Position numbers and translations under genes: made by a program. The notes beneath the pieces were generated by a model that ran no database searches, was not told the DNA's origin, and saw only the letters and a program-made list of their open reading frames with translations. 64,000 bases of DNA from Actinomadura coerulea (lineage in GTDB: Bacteria > Actinomycetota > Actinomycetes > Streptosporangiales > Streptosporangiaceae): NCBI RefSeq assembly GCF_014208105.1, contig NZ_JACHMQ010000001.1, forward strand, positions 1,364,001 to 1,428,000. Direction: 5' to 3'. Positions 54,973 through 63,980 of this stretch are shown here, one piece after another. Each line of letters starts with the position of its first letter. Positions within the stretch are counted from its first letter, which is position 1.

Positions 54973-55635
54973 ATGCTCAACAAGATCAGGCCCGCGCTGG
55001 GGCGAGTCCTCACCCCCGTCGGACAGGCGGTCGCGCGGACCGGGGTCTCGCCGAACGCCATCACCGTCATCGGGACGATCGGCGTCGCCGCCGGCGCGCT
55101 CGTGCTGTTCCCCCGCGGGGAGTTCTTCTGGGGGACGATGGTCATCACCGCGTTCGTCCTGTTCGACATGCTCGACGGCGCGGTCGCCCGGGTCACCGGG
55201 AAGATCTCCGCGTTCGGCGCGTTCCTGGACTCCACCATGGACCGCGTCGCCGATGCCGCGATCTTCGCCGGGCTGATGATCGGGCTGTACCGGGCCGGCC
55301 AGGAGCCGCTCGCCGCGGTCGCCCTGTACTGCCTGGTCTCCGGGGTCGTGGTCTCCTACGCCAAGGCCCGCGCGGAGGGCCTCGGCTACACCTGCAACGT
55401 CGGCATCGCCGAGCGCGCCGAGCGCCTCATCGTCGCCCTGGTCGCGGCCGGGTTCGACGGGCTCGGCGTCCCCTACATCCTCGCCGTCGCCCTGTGGGGC
55501 CTCGCCGTGCTGAGCACCATCACGGTCGGGCAGCGGTTCGCCGCGGTGTACGCCCAGGCGAGCGCCGGCGCGGGCGCCGGGGCCGGGAACGGCGCGCAGA
55601 ACGGGGCCGAGAAGACGCCGGAGCCTCGTCCATGA
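54973..55635 (+). CDS. pgsA: Phosphatidylinositol phosphate synthase
   Basis: 220 residues. CDP-alcohol phosphotransferase motif is complete: D65-x2-D68-G-x2-A-R-x8-G-x3-D86-x3-D90. Five to six membrane spans; Ala/Gly-rich tail after residue 195. It joins CDP-diacylglycerol and inositol phosphate to form PI phosphate, the first step toward PI mannosides. Stop overlaps the next ATG by ATGA. Confidence 0.93.
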   Translation: MLNKIRPALGRVLTPVGQAVARTGVSPNAITVIGTIGVAAGALVLFPRGEFFWGTMVITAFVLFDMLDGAVARVTGKISAFGAFLDSTMDRVADAAIFAGLMIGLYRAGQEPLAAVALYCLVSGVVVSYAKARAEGLGYTCNVGIAERAERLIVALVAAGFDGLGVPYILAVALWGLAVLSTITVGQRFAAVYAQASAGAGAGAGNGAQNGAEKTPEPRP

Positions 55636-56561
55636 CCACGCCCCGCCGCGCGGTGGCGCCGCCGTCGCTACGTGACGAGGTGACCGACGCCGTCTACGCC
55701 CTGGGCTGGACGGTCGTCCGCAAGATGCCGGAGAGCGCGGCGCGCGTGGTGTTCGCCGCGCTCGCCGACCGCACCTGGCACCGCCACGGCGGCGGGGTCC
55801 GGCAGCTCGAGAAGAACCTGTGCCGCGTCCTCGGCAAGGACGCCGTGGACGACGAGGTCCGCATCCTCAGCAAGAAGGTCCTGCGCTCCTACTTCCGCTA
55901 CTGGCTGGAGGTCTTCCGGCTGCCCGAGTACGACCGGGCGCGGATCCTCGGCCGGATGCGGGTCACCGGCGAGAAGAAGATCTTCACCAACCTCGACTCC
56001 GGGCGCGGCGTCATCCTGGCGCTGCCCCATATGGGCAACTACGAGCACGCCGGCGCTTGGCTGGTGCACAACGGCCATCCCTTCACCACCGTCGCCGAAC
56101 GGCTCGAACCCGCGTCGCTGTTCGACCGGTTCGTCGAGTTCCGCGAGAGCCTCGGGATGGAGGTGCTCGCGCACAAGGGCGCCGCCGCCTACGGGCGGAT
56201 GGCGCAGCGGCTGCGCGCCGGGCGGCCGGTGTGCCTGGTCGTCGACCGCGACCTGACCGAGACCGGCGTGGACGTCCGGTTCTTCGGCGCCACCGCCCGG
56301 ATGCCCGCCGTGTCGGCCGCCCTGGCCCTCCAGACGGGCGCCGCCCTCATTCCCGTGACACTCTGGTATGAGGGCGAGTACTGGGCGGCGCGGGTCCACG
56401 AGGAGATCCCCGTCCCGGACGGGGGCACCAGACAGGAGAAGATCCAGGCCATGACCCAGGACCTCGCGCGCGCCTTCGAGGAGGGCATCGCCGCCCACCC
56501 CGAAGACTGGCACATGCTGCAGAAGGTCTGGGTGGACGACCTCGCGGACGGCCGAAGATGA
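55632..56561 (+). CDS. Phosphatidylinositol mannoside acyltransferase (PatA-like)
   Basis: 309 residues of the LpxL/HtrB acyltransferase family. Catalytic H-x4-E: His133-M-G-N-Y-Glu138; V-V-D-R-D-L-T-E-T-G and an F-F-G-A-x3-M-P block are the usual second motif. Place between pgsA and pimA identifies it as the enzyme acylating PIM at the cytosolic face of the membrane. Confidence 0.9.
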   Translation: MTTPRRAVAPPSLRDEVTDAVYALGWTVVRKMPESAARVVFAALADRTWHRHGGGVRQLEKNLCRVLGKDAVDDEVRILSKKVLRSYFRYWLEVFRLPEYDRARILGRMRVTGEKKIFTNLDSGRGVILALPHMGNYEHAGAWLVHNGHPFTTVAERLEPASLFDRFVEFRESLGMEVLAHKGAAAYGRMAQRLRAGRPVCLVVDRDLTETGVDVRFFGATARMPAVSAALALQTGAALIPVTLWYEGEYWAARVHEEIPVPDGGTRQEKIQAMTQDLARAFEEGIAAHPEDWHMLQKVWVDDLADGRR

Positions 56562-56571
56562 GGGCCGCCCG

Positions 56572-57735
56572 ATGAAGGTGGGACTCGTCTGCCCCTACAC
56601 CTGGGACGTGCCCGGCGGCGTCCAGCAGCACATCGGCGACCTCGCCGAGGCGCTGATCGCGCTCGGCCACGAGGTGTCGGTCATCACGCCCGCCGACGAC
56701 GACGCCGACCTGCCGCCCTACGTCGTGTCGGCCGGGCGCGCCGTCCCCGTCCCCTACAACGGCTCGGTCGCGCGGCTGGCGTTCGGTTTCCTGTCGGCCG
56801 GCCGGGTCCGGCGCTGGATCCGCGAGGGCGGGTTCGACGTCCTGCACGTCCACGAGCCCGCCGCGCCCTCGCTCGGGCTGCTCGCCTGCTGGGCGGCCGA
56901 CGGGCCCATCGTCGGGACCTTCCACGCGTCCTACGAGAGGTCGCGGGCGCTGTCGGCCACCGCGCCGATCCTGCAGAGCGCCCTGGAGAAGATCACCGGC
57001 CGTATCGCGGTGTCGGAGGCGGCCCGCACCACCCTCGTCGAGCACCTCGGCGGCGACGCCGTGCTGATCCCCAACGGCGTCGCGACCGAGCGCTACGCGA
57101 TGGCGGAGCCGCTGCCCGGCTGGCGCGGCCGCACGGACGCGCCGCCCGGGGGCGGCGACGGCGGAGCGCTCGGCTTCCTCGGCCGGATGGACGAGCCGCG
57201 CAAGGGCCTGCAGGTGCTGCTGCGCGCCTTCGAGATCCTCGGCCGGGCGCGCCCCGGGCTGCGGCTGCTGCTCGCCGGGCCCGGTGACGCCGGCGACGTG
57301 CTGGCCCGGGTCCCGGCCGACCTCCGCGACCGCGTCGTGGTGCTCGGCCTGGTGAGCGAGGCCGACAAGGTCCGCGCCTACCACTCGGTGGACGTGTTCG
57401 TCGCGCCCAACCTCGGCGGCGAGAGCTTCGGCATCGTCCTCGCCGAGGCCATGGCGGCGGGCGCGCCCATCATCGCCAGCGGCATCGAGGCGTTCGACCG
57501 CGTCCTGCGCGGCGGCCGGGCCGGGGTGCTGTTCCCGGTCGGCGACCACGAGGCGCTCGCCGCGGCGGCCGGGGACCTGCTCGACGACCCGCCCCGCCGC
57601 AAGCAGCTGTCGGCGGAGGCGCGCGCGGCCGTGCGGACCTACGACTGGTCGTCGGTGGCCCGCGACGTGCTGCGGGTGTACGAGACCGTCACCGGCGGCC
57701 GCGCCCGCGTGGTCGAGTCCGGGCTCGGGGCGTAG
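56572..57735 (+). CDS. pimA: Phosphatidylinositol alpha-mannosyltransferase
   Basis: 387 residues, GT-B/GT4 fold. N-terminal V-P-G-G-V-Q-Q-H, donor-site R-M-D-E-P-R-K-G-L and the acidic E-S-F-G-I-V-L-A-E-A-M-A-A-G. It transfers the first mannose from GDP-mannose to phosphatidylinositol. Start is 10 bases after the acyltransferase stop; operon pgsA-patA-pimA-membrane protein. Confidence 0.93.
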   Translation: MKVGLVCPYTWDVPGGVQQHIGDLAEALIALGHEVSVITPADDDADLPPYVVSAGRAVPVPYNGSVARLAFGFLSAGRVRRWIREGGFDVLHVHEPAAPSLGLLACWAADGPIVGTFHASYERSRALSATAPILQSALEKITGRIAVSEAARTTLVEHLGGDAVLIPNGVATERYAMAEPLPGWRGRTDAPPGGGDGGALGFLGRMDEPRKGLQVLLRAFEILGRARPGLRLLLAGPGDAGDVLARVPADLRDRVVVLGLVSEADKVRAYHSVDVFVAPNLGGESFGIVLAEAMAAGAPIIASGIEAFDRVLRGGRAGVLFPVGDHEALAAAAGDLLDDPPRRKQLSAEARAAVRTYDWSSVARDVLRVYETVTGGRARVVESGLGA

Positions 57736-57742
57736 GGGCGGC

Positions 57743-58285
57743 ATGTCCTACGACTGGGTCATCGACGTCCTGTTCTGGGTCGCCATCGTCTTCCTGATCG
57801 CGGTGTACGTGTCGTGGCGCGCCACCCGGCTCGACCGGCTGCACGTGCGGGTCGAGACCGCCCGCGCCGCGCTCGACGCCGCGCTCGTCAGGCGGGCCGC
57901 CGCCACGCTGGAGCTGGCCGCGTCCCGGTTCCTGGACCCGGCCACGAGCCTGGTGCTGGCCACCGCTGCCCACGAGGCCCGCACCGCCGACGCCGAGGGC
58001 CGCGAGTTCGCGGAGAGCGACCTGTCGCGGGCGCTGCGCGCCGCCGTCGACCAGCCCGGGTTCGTCGACGCGCTCGACGCCCGCGGCGACGGCGACGGCA
58101 GGGCGGTCCTGGAGGAGCTGTCCTCCGCCGCCGCGAAGGTCGCCTACGCCCGCCGCTTCTACAACGACGCCGTCTCCCAGGCCCGGATCGCGCGCCGCAA
58201 GCTGCTCATCCGCGTGCTCCCGCTCGCCGGGAGGGCCCCGCTCCCGGACTTCTTCGAGATCGACGACGACCCGCCCGGGATCTGA
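57743..58285 (+). CDS. Conserved membrane protein downstream of pimA (LemA-like)
   Basis: 180 residues. A single N-terminal membrane helix (~6-26) is followed by a helical cytoplasmic domain with R-A-T-R-L-D-R-L-H-V-R-V-E and V-A-Y-A-R-R-F-Y-N-D-A-V, the latter as in LemA proteins. Corresponds in position to the membrane part of mycobacterial Rv2609c. Likely an accessory to PIM synthesis or envelope; no catalytic motif seen. Confidence 0.75.
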   Translation: MSYDWVIDVLFWVAIVFLIAVYVSWRATRLDRLHVRVETARAALDAALVRRAAATLELAASRFLDPATSLVLATAAHEARTADAEGREFAESDLSRALRAAVDQPGFVDALDARGDGDGRAVLEELSSAAAKVAYARRFYNDAVSQARIARRKLLIRVLPLAGRAPLPDFFEIDDDPPGI

Positions 58286-58372
58286 CGGCCGCGATCGGCC
58301 GCGTCCGCGTCGATCCGCGGAGTCCCGCGCGGCCGTACCACCGGGCGGGCGAGCGCACCGGACCGCGTTCGC

Positions 58373-58378
58373 TACCCT
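58373..58378 (+). promoter_or_regulatory. Predicted -10 for the DUF3048 lipoprotein gene
   Basis: TACCCT with a start near 58385, followed by AAAGGAGG and the GTG start codon. Confidence 0.35.
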
Positions 58379-58408
58379 CGGGCAGATCGTCCAAAGGAGG
58401 GGTAGATC

Positions 58409-59446
58409 GTGCGATCTGTCTGGGACACCACCGTCCGGGGGCGCGCGGCCGCGGGGATGGGCGTCGTCGTTCTCGGCGCCGCGCTGTCGGCCTGCTCGGG
58501 CTCGGACGGCGCGAAGCCGGCGCCGCCGCCGTCGCGCGGCACGGACGCGCCCCAGGCCGGCGTGACGCCGACCCCCGCGACGCATCCGTTCACCGGCGGC
58601 GCCAAGGGCCTGGCCAACCCCGTCCTCGCGGTCAAGATCGAGAACACCCGGCCCGCGCTCCCGCAGAGCGGCGTCTCGGCCGCCGACATCGTCTACGTCG
58701 AGCAGGTCGAGGGCGGCGAGACCCGGCTGATGGCGGTCTACTCCTCCAGGCTGCCGAAGAAGGTCGGGCCCGTCCGCAGCGCCCGCATCTCCGACCTGCA
58801 CATCCTTCCGCAGTTCGGCCGCCCCGCCTTCGCGTTCTCCGGCGTCCAGAGCAAGATGAAGAAGTACATCCGCAAGGCGCCGGTGTACGACATCTCCCAG
58901 GAGAGCGCGGGCGCCGCGTACTTCCGCTCCGGCGACAGGCGCATCCCCTACAACCTCTACGCCGATCCCAGGAGTCTGCTGAAGCGGGCGCCCAAGGCCG
59001 CGAAGCCGCGCGACATCGGATTCCGCTTCGGGGACGCCCCCGAGGGCGGCAAGCCCATCCGGTCGTTCACCGCCCGGTGGCCCGCCGCCACCATGGGGTT
59101 CACGTGGTCGGCCAAGCAGAAGCGGTGGCTCGCCAGCTGGGGCGGCAGCCCCGACCGCGCCGCCGAGGGCGGGATCCTCGGGGGCCGGACCGTCGTCGTC
59201 CAGTACGCCAAGACGACCCGCTCGAAGTTCCACGACTTCCTCGGCAGCTACACCCCGCTGATCCACACCACCGGCACCGGGCGCGCGGTCGTCCTGCGCG
59301 ACGGCAAGGCCTACAGCGCCAAGTGGTCGCGCCCCTCCGAGAGCGGCGGCACCGCCTACACCACCGCCGACGGCAAGCCGATGAACTTCGCCCGCGGCCA
59401 GGTCTGGGTCGTGCTCGTCAACGACGGAAAGCCCTACACCCCCTAG
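58409..59446 (+). CDS. DUF3048 (YerB-type) lipoprotein
   Basis: 345 residues from GTG behind AAAGGAGG. Lipobox L-S-A-C with Cys29. DUF3048 body: N-P-V-L-A-V-K-I-E-N-T, D-I-V-Y-V-E-Q-V-E-G-G-E-T-R and V-G-P-V-R-S-A-R, and a C-terminal domain with F-A-R-G-Q-V-W-V. Surface lipoprotein of unknown function, perhaps cell-wall related. The stop codon is part of a terminator hairpin. Confidence 0.88.
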   Translation: MRSVWDTTVRGRAAAGMGVVVLGAALSACSGSDGAKPAPPPSRGTDAPQAGVTPTPATHPFTGGAKGLANPVLAVKIENTRPALPQSGVSAADIVYVEQVEGGETRLMAVYSSRLPKKVGPVRSARISDLHILPQFGRPAFAFSGVQSKMKKYIRKAPVYDISQESAGAAYFRSGDRRIPYNLYADPRSLLKRAPKAAKPRDIGFRFGDAPEGGKPIRSFTARWPAATMGFTWSAKQKRWLASWGGSPDRAAEGGILGGRTVVVQYAKTTRSKFHDFLGSYTPLIHTTGTGRAVVLRDGKAYSAKWSRPSESGGTAYTTADGKPMNFARGQVWVVLVNDGKPYTP

Positions 59447-59475
59447 ACGGGCGCGCCCGGCGGGCCGCGCCCGTC
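59446..59475 (+). terminator. Terminator of the DUF3048 gene
   Basis: 10-bp stem (arm GACGGGCGCG, beginning with the last base of the TAG stop) plus a short inner stem. Confidence 0.65.
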
Positions 59476-59585
59476 ACTCCGTAAGCGGCCGGCGCCCCCT
59501 GCTGACACTCTGCCGGGTCGAGAGGTCGTACGAGCAGGCAATATCATGGGATAAGACCTGTCGTCCGTCCACGTGAGGAATGCCC

Positions 59586-60503
59586 GTGTCCACTTCCACT
59601 CCCGCCCCTGACAACGCCGCGCCCGAGACCGGGACAGCCCGCGTCAAGCGCGGCATGGCGGAGATGCTCAAGGGCGGCGTGATCATGGACGTCGTCACGC
59701 CCGAGCAGGCGAAGATCGCCGAAGACGCGGGCGCGGTCGCCGTCATGGCCCTGGAGCGGGTGCCCGCCGACATCCGCGCCGAGGGCGGCATCTCCCGGAT
59801 GAGCGACCCCGACATGATCGACGGGATCATCGCCGCGGTCTCCATCCCCGTCATGGCCAAGGCCCGCATCGGCCACTTCGTCGAGGCGCAGGTGCTGCAG
59901 GCCCTCGGCGTCGACTACATCGACGAGTCCGAGGTGCTCACGCCCGCCGACTACGACAACCACATCGACAAGTGGGCGTTCACCGTCCCGTTCGTCTGCG
60001 GGGCCACCAGCCTGGGCGAGGCGCTGCGCCGCATCACCGAGGGCGCGGCGATGATCCGCTCCAAGGGCGAGGCCGGCACCGGCGACGTCTCCAACGCCAC
60101 CACGCACATGCGCAAGATCCGGCAGGAGATCCGCCGCCTGCAGAACCTGCCCGAGGACGAGCTCTACGTCGCGGCCAAGGAGCTCCAGGCCCCCTACGAG
60201 CTGGTCAAGGAGGTCGCGCGGGCGGGCAAGCTGCCCGTCGTGCTGTTCACCGCGGGCGGCATCGCGACCCCCGCCGACGCCGCGATGATGATGCAGCTCG
60301 GCGCCGAGGGCGTCTTCGTCGGCTCCGGGATCTTCAAGTCCGGGAATCCGGCCCAGCGCGCCGAGGCGATCGTGAAGGCCACCACCTTCCACGACGACCC
60401 CGACGTGATCGCCAAGGTGTCCCGCGGCCTCGGCGAGGCCATGGTCGGCATCAGCGCCGCCTCCCTCGGCGAGGACCAGAAGTTCGCCGGCCGCGGCTGG
60501 TAG
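59586..60503 (+). CDS. pdxS: Pyridoxal 5'-phosphate synthase, PdxS subunit
   Basis: 305 residues from the GTG at 59586; GAGGA sits 6 bases before it, whereas it directly abuts the in-frame ATG at 59580. (beta/alpha)8 barrel with [18 protein letters not shown] (catalytic Lys in V-M-A-K-A-R), and F-V-G-S-G-I-F-K-S. Condenses ribose 5-phosphate, glyceraldehyde 3-phosphate and ammonia from PdxT into PLP. Confidence 0.96.
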   Translation: MSTSTPAPDNAAPETGTARVKRGMAEMLKGGVIMDVVTPEQAKIAEDAGAVAVMALERVPADIRAEGGISRMSDPDMIDGIIAAVSIPVMAKARIGHFVEAQVLQALGVDYIDESEVLTPADYDNHIDKWAFTVPFVCGATSLGEALRRITEGAAMIRSKGEAGTGDVSNATTHMRKIRQEIRRLQNLPEDELYVAAKELQAPYELVKEVARAGKLPVVLFTAGGIATPADAAMMMQLGAEGVFVGSGIFKSGNPAQRAEAIVKATTFHDDPDVIAKVSRGLGEAMVGISAASLGEDQKFAGRGW

Positions 60504-60513
60504 CACGGGTGCG

Positions 60514-60540
60514 TCCGCCCGGCCCGGGTGGCCGGGCGGA
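60514..60540 (+). terminator. Terminator of pdxS
   Basis: An 11-bp perfect stem (arm TCCGCCCGGCC) with a 5-base loop, 10 bases after the stop. It separates pdxS from the next gene, so pdxS and pdxT are not one simple transcript. Confidence 0.7.
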
Positions 60541-60642
60541 TCGGCGGGTACCCCCTCCACACGGGCCGCCGAAAGGGTTTACGCTGACGGCGCGGCCGGA
60601 GGGGCGAGCCCTGGCCGGCGCCCGGCCGCGGGAGGGAAGAGC

Positions 60643-61257
60643 ATGGCTTGGTCGGTCGCGCTGGCATGCGCGAGCGCGGGTGAACCCGCCGAGGTGTTCC
60701 GGCCGGGCCTGGTGCCCGATCCGGACGCCGCCGCGAAGATCGCGCGCCGCCTCTATCCGGCGGCCACCCTCACCGAGACCGGCGACACGGTCCTGGACTT
60801 CGCGCTCTGGCCCTACGACGACGAGCTGTTCGTCGGCGCCTTCGAGCGGGCGCTGCTGCTGTGCGATCGGCGGCTGTTCTGCCTTGACGACGACGCCCGC
60901 CGCATCGCCGACACCGCCGCGGCGGCGCTCCCAGGCTCCCGCTGCGGCGTCCTCGTCCTGCACAACGTGATCCGCAGCTGCTGGTTCCGCTGGTACGAGG
61001 CGGGCGTGCTGCTCCGCGACGTGTACGTCACCGCCGAGGACGGCGTGGTCGTCGACCAGGGCGAGCGGCTGGCCGCCGAGCGGCCCTTCTGGCGCGCCGT
61101 AGACGCGGGCGCCCCGGACGTGCCGCTCCCGTTCGACCCGGAGGAGTTCGGCCTCGCCCTCGCCGAGGAGTACATGTTCGGCCGCGGCATCGCCGACCGG
61201 GGCAAGGACGGCTTCCTCCCCCTGGAACTCCCGGTCCGCCGTTTCCGGCATGCCTGA
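60643..61257 (+). CDS. Conserved hypothetical protein (DUF6928-like)
   Basis: 204 residues, GGGAGGGAAGAG upstream. Opening M-A-W-S-V-A-L-A-C-A-S-A-G-E-P, then L-Y-P and a W-F-R-W-Y-E-A-G core resemble a widespread actinobacterial family of unknown function (DUF6928, from memory). Sits between pdxS and pdxT, where mycobacteria carry tesB2. No catalytic motif recognised. Confidence 0.65.
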   Translation: MAWSVALACASAGEPAEVFRPGLVPDPDAAAKIARRLYPAATLTETGDTVLDFALWPYDDELFVGAFERALLLCDRRLFCLDDDARRIADTAAAALPGSRCGVLVLHNVIRSCWFRWYEAGVLLRDVYVTAEDGVVVDQGERLAAERPFWRAVDAGAPDVPLPFDPEEFGLALAEEYMFGRGIADRGKDGFLPLELPVRRFRHA

Positions 61258-61262
61258 CTCTC

Positions 61263-61286
61263 ACCCCGCCCCGAGCGCGGCGGGGT
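61263..61286 (+). terminator. Hairpin after the DUF6928-like gene
   Basis: 8-bp stem (arm ACCCCGCC) with an 8-base loop just after the stop codon; no T run. Confidence 0.45.
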
Positions 61287-61319
61287 CTGGGAAGATCAGC
61301 CAGGTCGTGGGGCGTTGTA

Positions 61320-61347
61320 AGGAGCGTCTAGGGTTGAGACGTCTCCT
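61320..61347. promoter_or_regulatory. Imperfect dyad around the pdxT -10
   Basis: AGGAGCGTCT and AGACGTCTCCT flank TAGGGT (61329-61334), a likely -10. The dyad (one unpaired base) covers the predicted start region and could be an operator or a leader hairpin for pdxT. Confidence 0.35.
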
Positions 61348-61368
61348 GTGCCCCCGGAAGGTTTCCAC

Positions 61369-61986
61369 GTGACTGCTGTGCCCACGATCGGTGTCCTCGC
61401 CCTGCAGGGCGACGTGCGCGAGCATGCGCGCGCGTTGGAGGAGGCCGGGGCGCGCACCGTGAAGGTGCGCCGCCCCGACGAACTGGAACGGGTCGACGGG
61501 CTGGTCCTGCCCGGCGGGGAGTCCACCACCATGTGGCGGCTGGCGCGCTCGTTCGAGCTGCTCGAACCGCTGCGCAAGCGCATCGAGGCGGGCATGCCCG
61601 CCTACGGCTCCTGCGCGGGCATGATCATGCTCGCGGACCGGATCCGCGGCGGCGCGGCGGGCCAGGAGACCGTCGGCGGGATCGACATGACCGTGCGGCG
61701 CAACGCGTTCGGCCGGCAGGTCGACTCGTTCGAGGCCGCCGTCCCGCTGACCGGTATGGGTGACACGCCGTACCACGCCGTTTTCATCCGCGCACCCTGG
61801 GTGGAGTCCGTCGGCGACGCCGTCGAGATCCTCGGACGCGCGGAGAGCGGGCCGAACGCCGGTAGGATCGTCGCCGTCCGCCAGGGGCGCCTCATGGCGA
61901 CCGCGTTCCATCCGGAGTTGACAGGCGATTTCCGCGTGCACCACTACTTCGCCGATCTGGTGCGCCGGACGACAGAGGAGGATTGA
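61369..61986 (+). CDS. pdxT: PLP synthase glutaminase subunit PdxT
   Basis: 205 residues from the GTG with GGAAGG upstream (an earlier GTG at 61348 has none). Class I-like glutaminase: L-P-G-G-E-S-T-T-M, nucleophile Cys in Y-G-S-C-A-G-M, and His-Glu in F-H-P-E-L. Supplies ammonia to PdxS. The yebC gene follows at once. Confidence 0.95.
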   Translation: MTAVPTIGVLALQGDVREHARALEEAGARTVKVRRPDELERVDGLVLPGGESTTMWRLARSFELLEPLRKRIEAGMPAYGSCAGMIMLADRIRGGAAGQETVGGIDMTVRRNAFGRQVDSFEAAVPLTGMGDTPYHAVFIRAPWVESVGDAVEILGRAESGPNAGRIVAVRQGRLMATAFHPELTGDFRVHHYFADLVRRTTEED

Positions 61987-61989
61987 CAG

Positions 61990-62745
61990 ATGTCCGGCCA
62001 TTCCAAATGGGCGACGACCAAGCACAAGAAGGCGGCCCTCGACGCCAAGCGGGGCAAGCTCTTCGCCAAGCTGATCAAGAACATCGAGGTGGCGGCCCGC
62101 ACGGGCGGCGGCGACCCCGACGCGAACCCCACCCTCTACGACGCCATCTACAAGGCGAAGAAGAACTCGGTCCCGAACGACAACATCGAGCGCGCCCGCA
62201 AGCGGGGCGCCGGTGAGGAGGCCGGGGGCGCCGACTGGCAGAACATCACCTACGAGGGCTACGCCCCGGGCGGTGTCGCCGTGCTCATCGAGTGCCTGAC
62301 CGACAACCGCAACCGGGCCGCCTCCGAGGTCCGGGTCGCCCTGACCCGCAACGGCGGCTCCCTCGCCGACCCGGGCTCGGTCTCCTACATGTTCAACCGC
62401 AAGGGCGTCGTGATCGTCCCCAAGGCGGGCACCAGCGAGGACGACGTGATGATGGCCGTCCTGGACGCCGGAGCCGAGGAGGTCAACGACCTCGACGAGG
62501 AGAACTTCGAGGTCGTGAGCGAGGCCGGCGACCTGGTCGCGGTCCGCTCGGCGCTGGTGGACGCCGGGATCGACTACGAGTCGGCGGAGAGCAAGTTCCT
62601 GCCGAGCGTCACCGTCCCGCTCGACGAGGACAACGCCAAGAAGGTGTTCCGGCTGCTGGACGCCCTGGAGGACTCCGACGACGTCCAGGAGGTCTACGCC
62701 AACTTCGACGTGAGCGACGAGGTCATGGCCTCCATCGACGCCTGA
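61990..62745 (+). CDS. YebC/PmpR-family protein (TACO1-like)
   Basis: 251 residues, three bases after pdxT. Opening [16 protein letters not shown] and the [13 protein letters not shown] block are diagnostic. Long called a transcriptional regulator; recent work on relatives points to helping ribosomes through proline stretches. In actinomycetes it usually precedes ruvC-ruvA-ruvB, but here an acetyltransferase follows. Confidence 0.95.
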   Translation: MSGHSKWATTKHKKAALDAKRGKLFAKLIKNIEVAARTGGGDPDANPTLYDAIYKAKKNSVPNDNIERARKRGAGEEAGGADWQNITYEGYAPGGVAVLIECLTDNRNRAASEVRVALTRNGGSLADPGSVSYMFNRKGVVIVPKAGTSEDDVMMAVLDAGAEEVNDLDEENFEVVSEAGDLVAVRSALVDAGIDYESAESKFLPSVTVPLDEDNAKKVFRLLDALEDSDDVQEVYANFDVSDEVMASIDA

Positions 62746-62815
62746 CGCGCCGTCGCACCGCGAACGCCGCCGCCGCCCGCCCGGGTGCGGCGGCGTTCCC
62801 GTCGGCGCCGTCGCA

Positions 62816-62821
62816 TACGGT
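62816..62821 (+). promoter_or_regulatory. Predicted -10 for a leaderless transcript
   Basis: TACGGT ends 7 bases before the ATG at 62829; no ribosome-binding site is present. Confidence 0.45.
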
Positions 62822-62828
62822 CTGGATC

Positions 62829-63980
62829 ATGGAGATTCGCGCTCTCGCACCTGACGAGGCGGACACCGTCCGCGACATCCGGGCCCGCGCCTTCGGGCCG
62901 CTGCCCGACGAGGTGTGGGCGCGGCGGTCCCGCCTGGTCCGGCAGTCGGCGGAGGCGGGGAGGCAGTTCGCCGGCCTCGACGGCGGCGCGGTCGTCGCCA
63001 CGGGGGCCCTGCTCGACATGACGCAGTGGTGGCACGGGCGGGCGGTCCCGGCGGCCGGCGTCAGCGCGATCACGGTGGCCCCCGAGGAGCGCGGCCGGGG
63101 GCTCGGCCGACGCCTGATGTCGGACCTGCTGGAGCGGTGCGCCGATCTCGGCCACCCGCTCGCCATGCTCTATCCGGCCACGACGCGGCTCTACCGGTCG
63201 CTCGGCTGGGAGCACGCGGGGGGCTGGCACCACGTCGACCTGTCCACCGAGGCCCTGCGCACGATCGCGGCCGAGCGGGTCCCCGTCCGCAGGGCCGGGC
63301 CCGGCGACGCCGCGGAGGTGGCCGCCGTGGTCGGCGGCACGCACCGGACCGCGCTCGACTCCGGCCCGGTCGGCTGGCCCGAGGCGAGGTGGCGCGTGCT
63401 TCTGGACGACCCGGACGCCTACCACTACCTGGCCGAGGACGGGTTCCTCTCCTACCGCTGGGCGGAGGGCAACGCCGGGCTGGAGGTCTCGCGACTCGTC
63501 GCCTCGTCCGAGAGGACGCTGAGGGCCCTGTGGGCCATCGTCGGGTCCGGTTCGTCCACCGCCGAGTCGGTGCGGGCCTGCGTGTCGCCGATGGACCCGG
63601 TGCTGTGGCTGCCGCGCGAGCGCGAGCGCGAGGCCGTCCACCGCTCCCAGTGGATGCTGCGGGTGGTCGACGCGCCCGCGGCGATCGCGGCGCGCGGCTA
63701 CCCGGCCGGGGTGGCCGCCGGCGTGCCGCTGGAGATAGACGATCCCCAGCGTCCGGCCAACTCGGGCCACTGGCGCCTGGAGATCGAGGACGGACGGGGA
63801 CGGCTGGAGCGCTCCGCCGCCGGCTCCGGCGCCGTGCGCCTCGGACCGCGCGGCCTGTCGGCCCTCTACTGCGGGATCCCGGTGCCGACCCTGCGCCGCG
63901 CCGGGCTGCTGGAGGGCGGCGACGCGGAGGCGCTCGGGGCCGCCTTCGCGGCCACGCCGTTCTCACTGGATTACTTCTGA
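62829..63980 (+). CDS. Eis-like GNAT N-acetyltransferase
   Basis: 383 residues. N-terminal GNAT domain with V-A-P-E-E-R-G-R-G-L-G-R-R-L (acetyl-CoA loop), a second degenerate GNAT domain, and a C-terminal sterol-carrier-like domain ending in aromatic F-S-L-D-Y-F; the free C-terminal carboxylate is part of the active site in Eis. Eis proteins acetylate aminoglycosides and other amines at several positions. Complete within the window; only 20 bases follow. Confidence 0.85.
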   Translation: MEIRALAPDEADTVRDIRARAFGPLPDEVWARRSRLVRQSAEAGRQFAGLDGGAVVATGALLDMTQWWHGRAVPAAGVSAITVAPEERGRGLGRRLMSDLLERCADLGHPLAMLYPATTRLYRSLGWEHAGGWHHVDLSTEALRTIAAERVPVRRAGPGDAAEVAAVVGGTHRTALDSGPVGWPEARWRVLLDDPDAYHYLAEDGFLSYRWAEGNAGLEVSRLVASSERTLRALWAIVGSGSSTAESVRACVSPMDPVLWLPREREREAVHRSQWMLRVVDAPAAIAARGYPAGVAAGVPLEIDDPQRPANSGHWRLEIEDGRGRLERSAAGSGAVRLGPRGLSALYCGIPVPTLRRAGLLEGGDAEALGAAFAATPFSLDYF

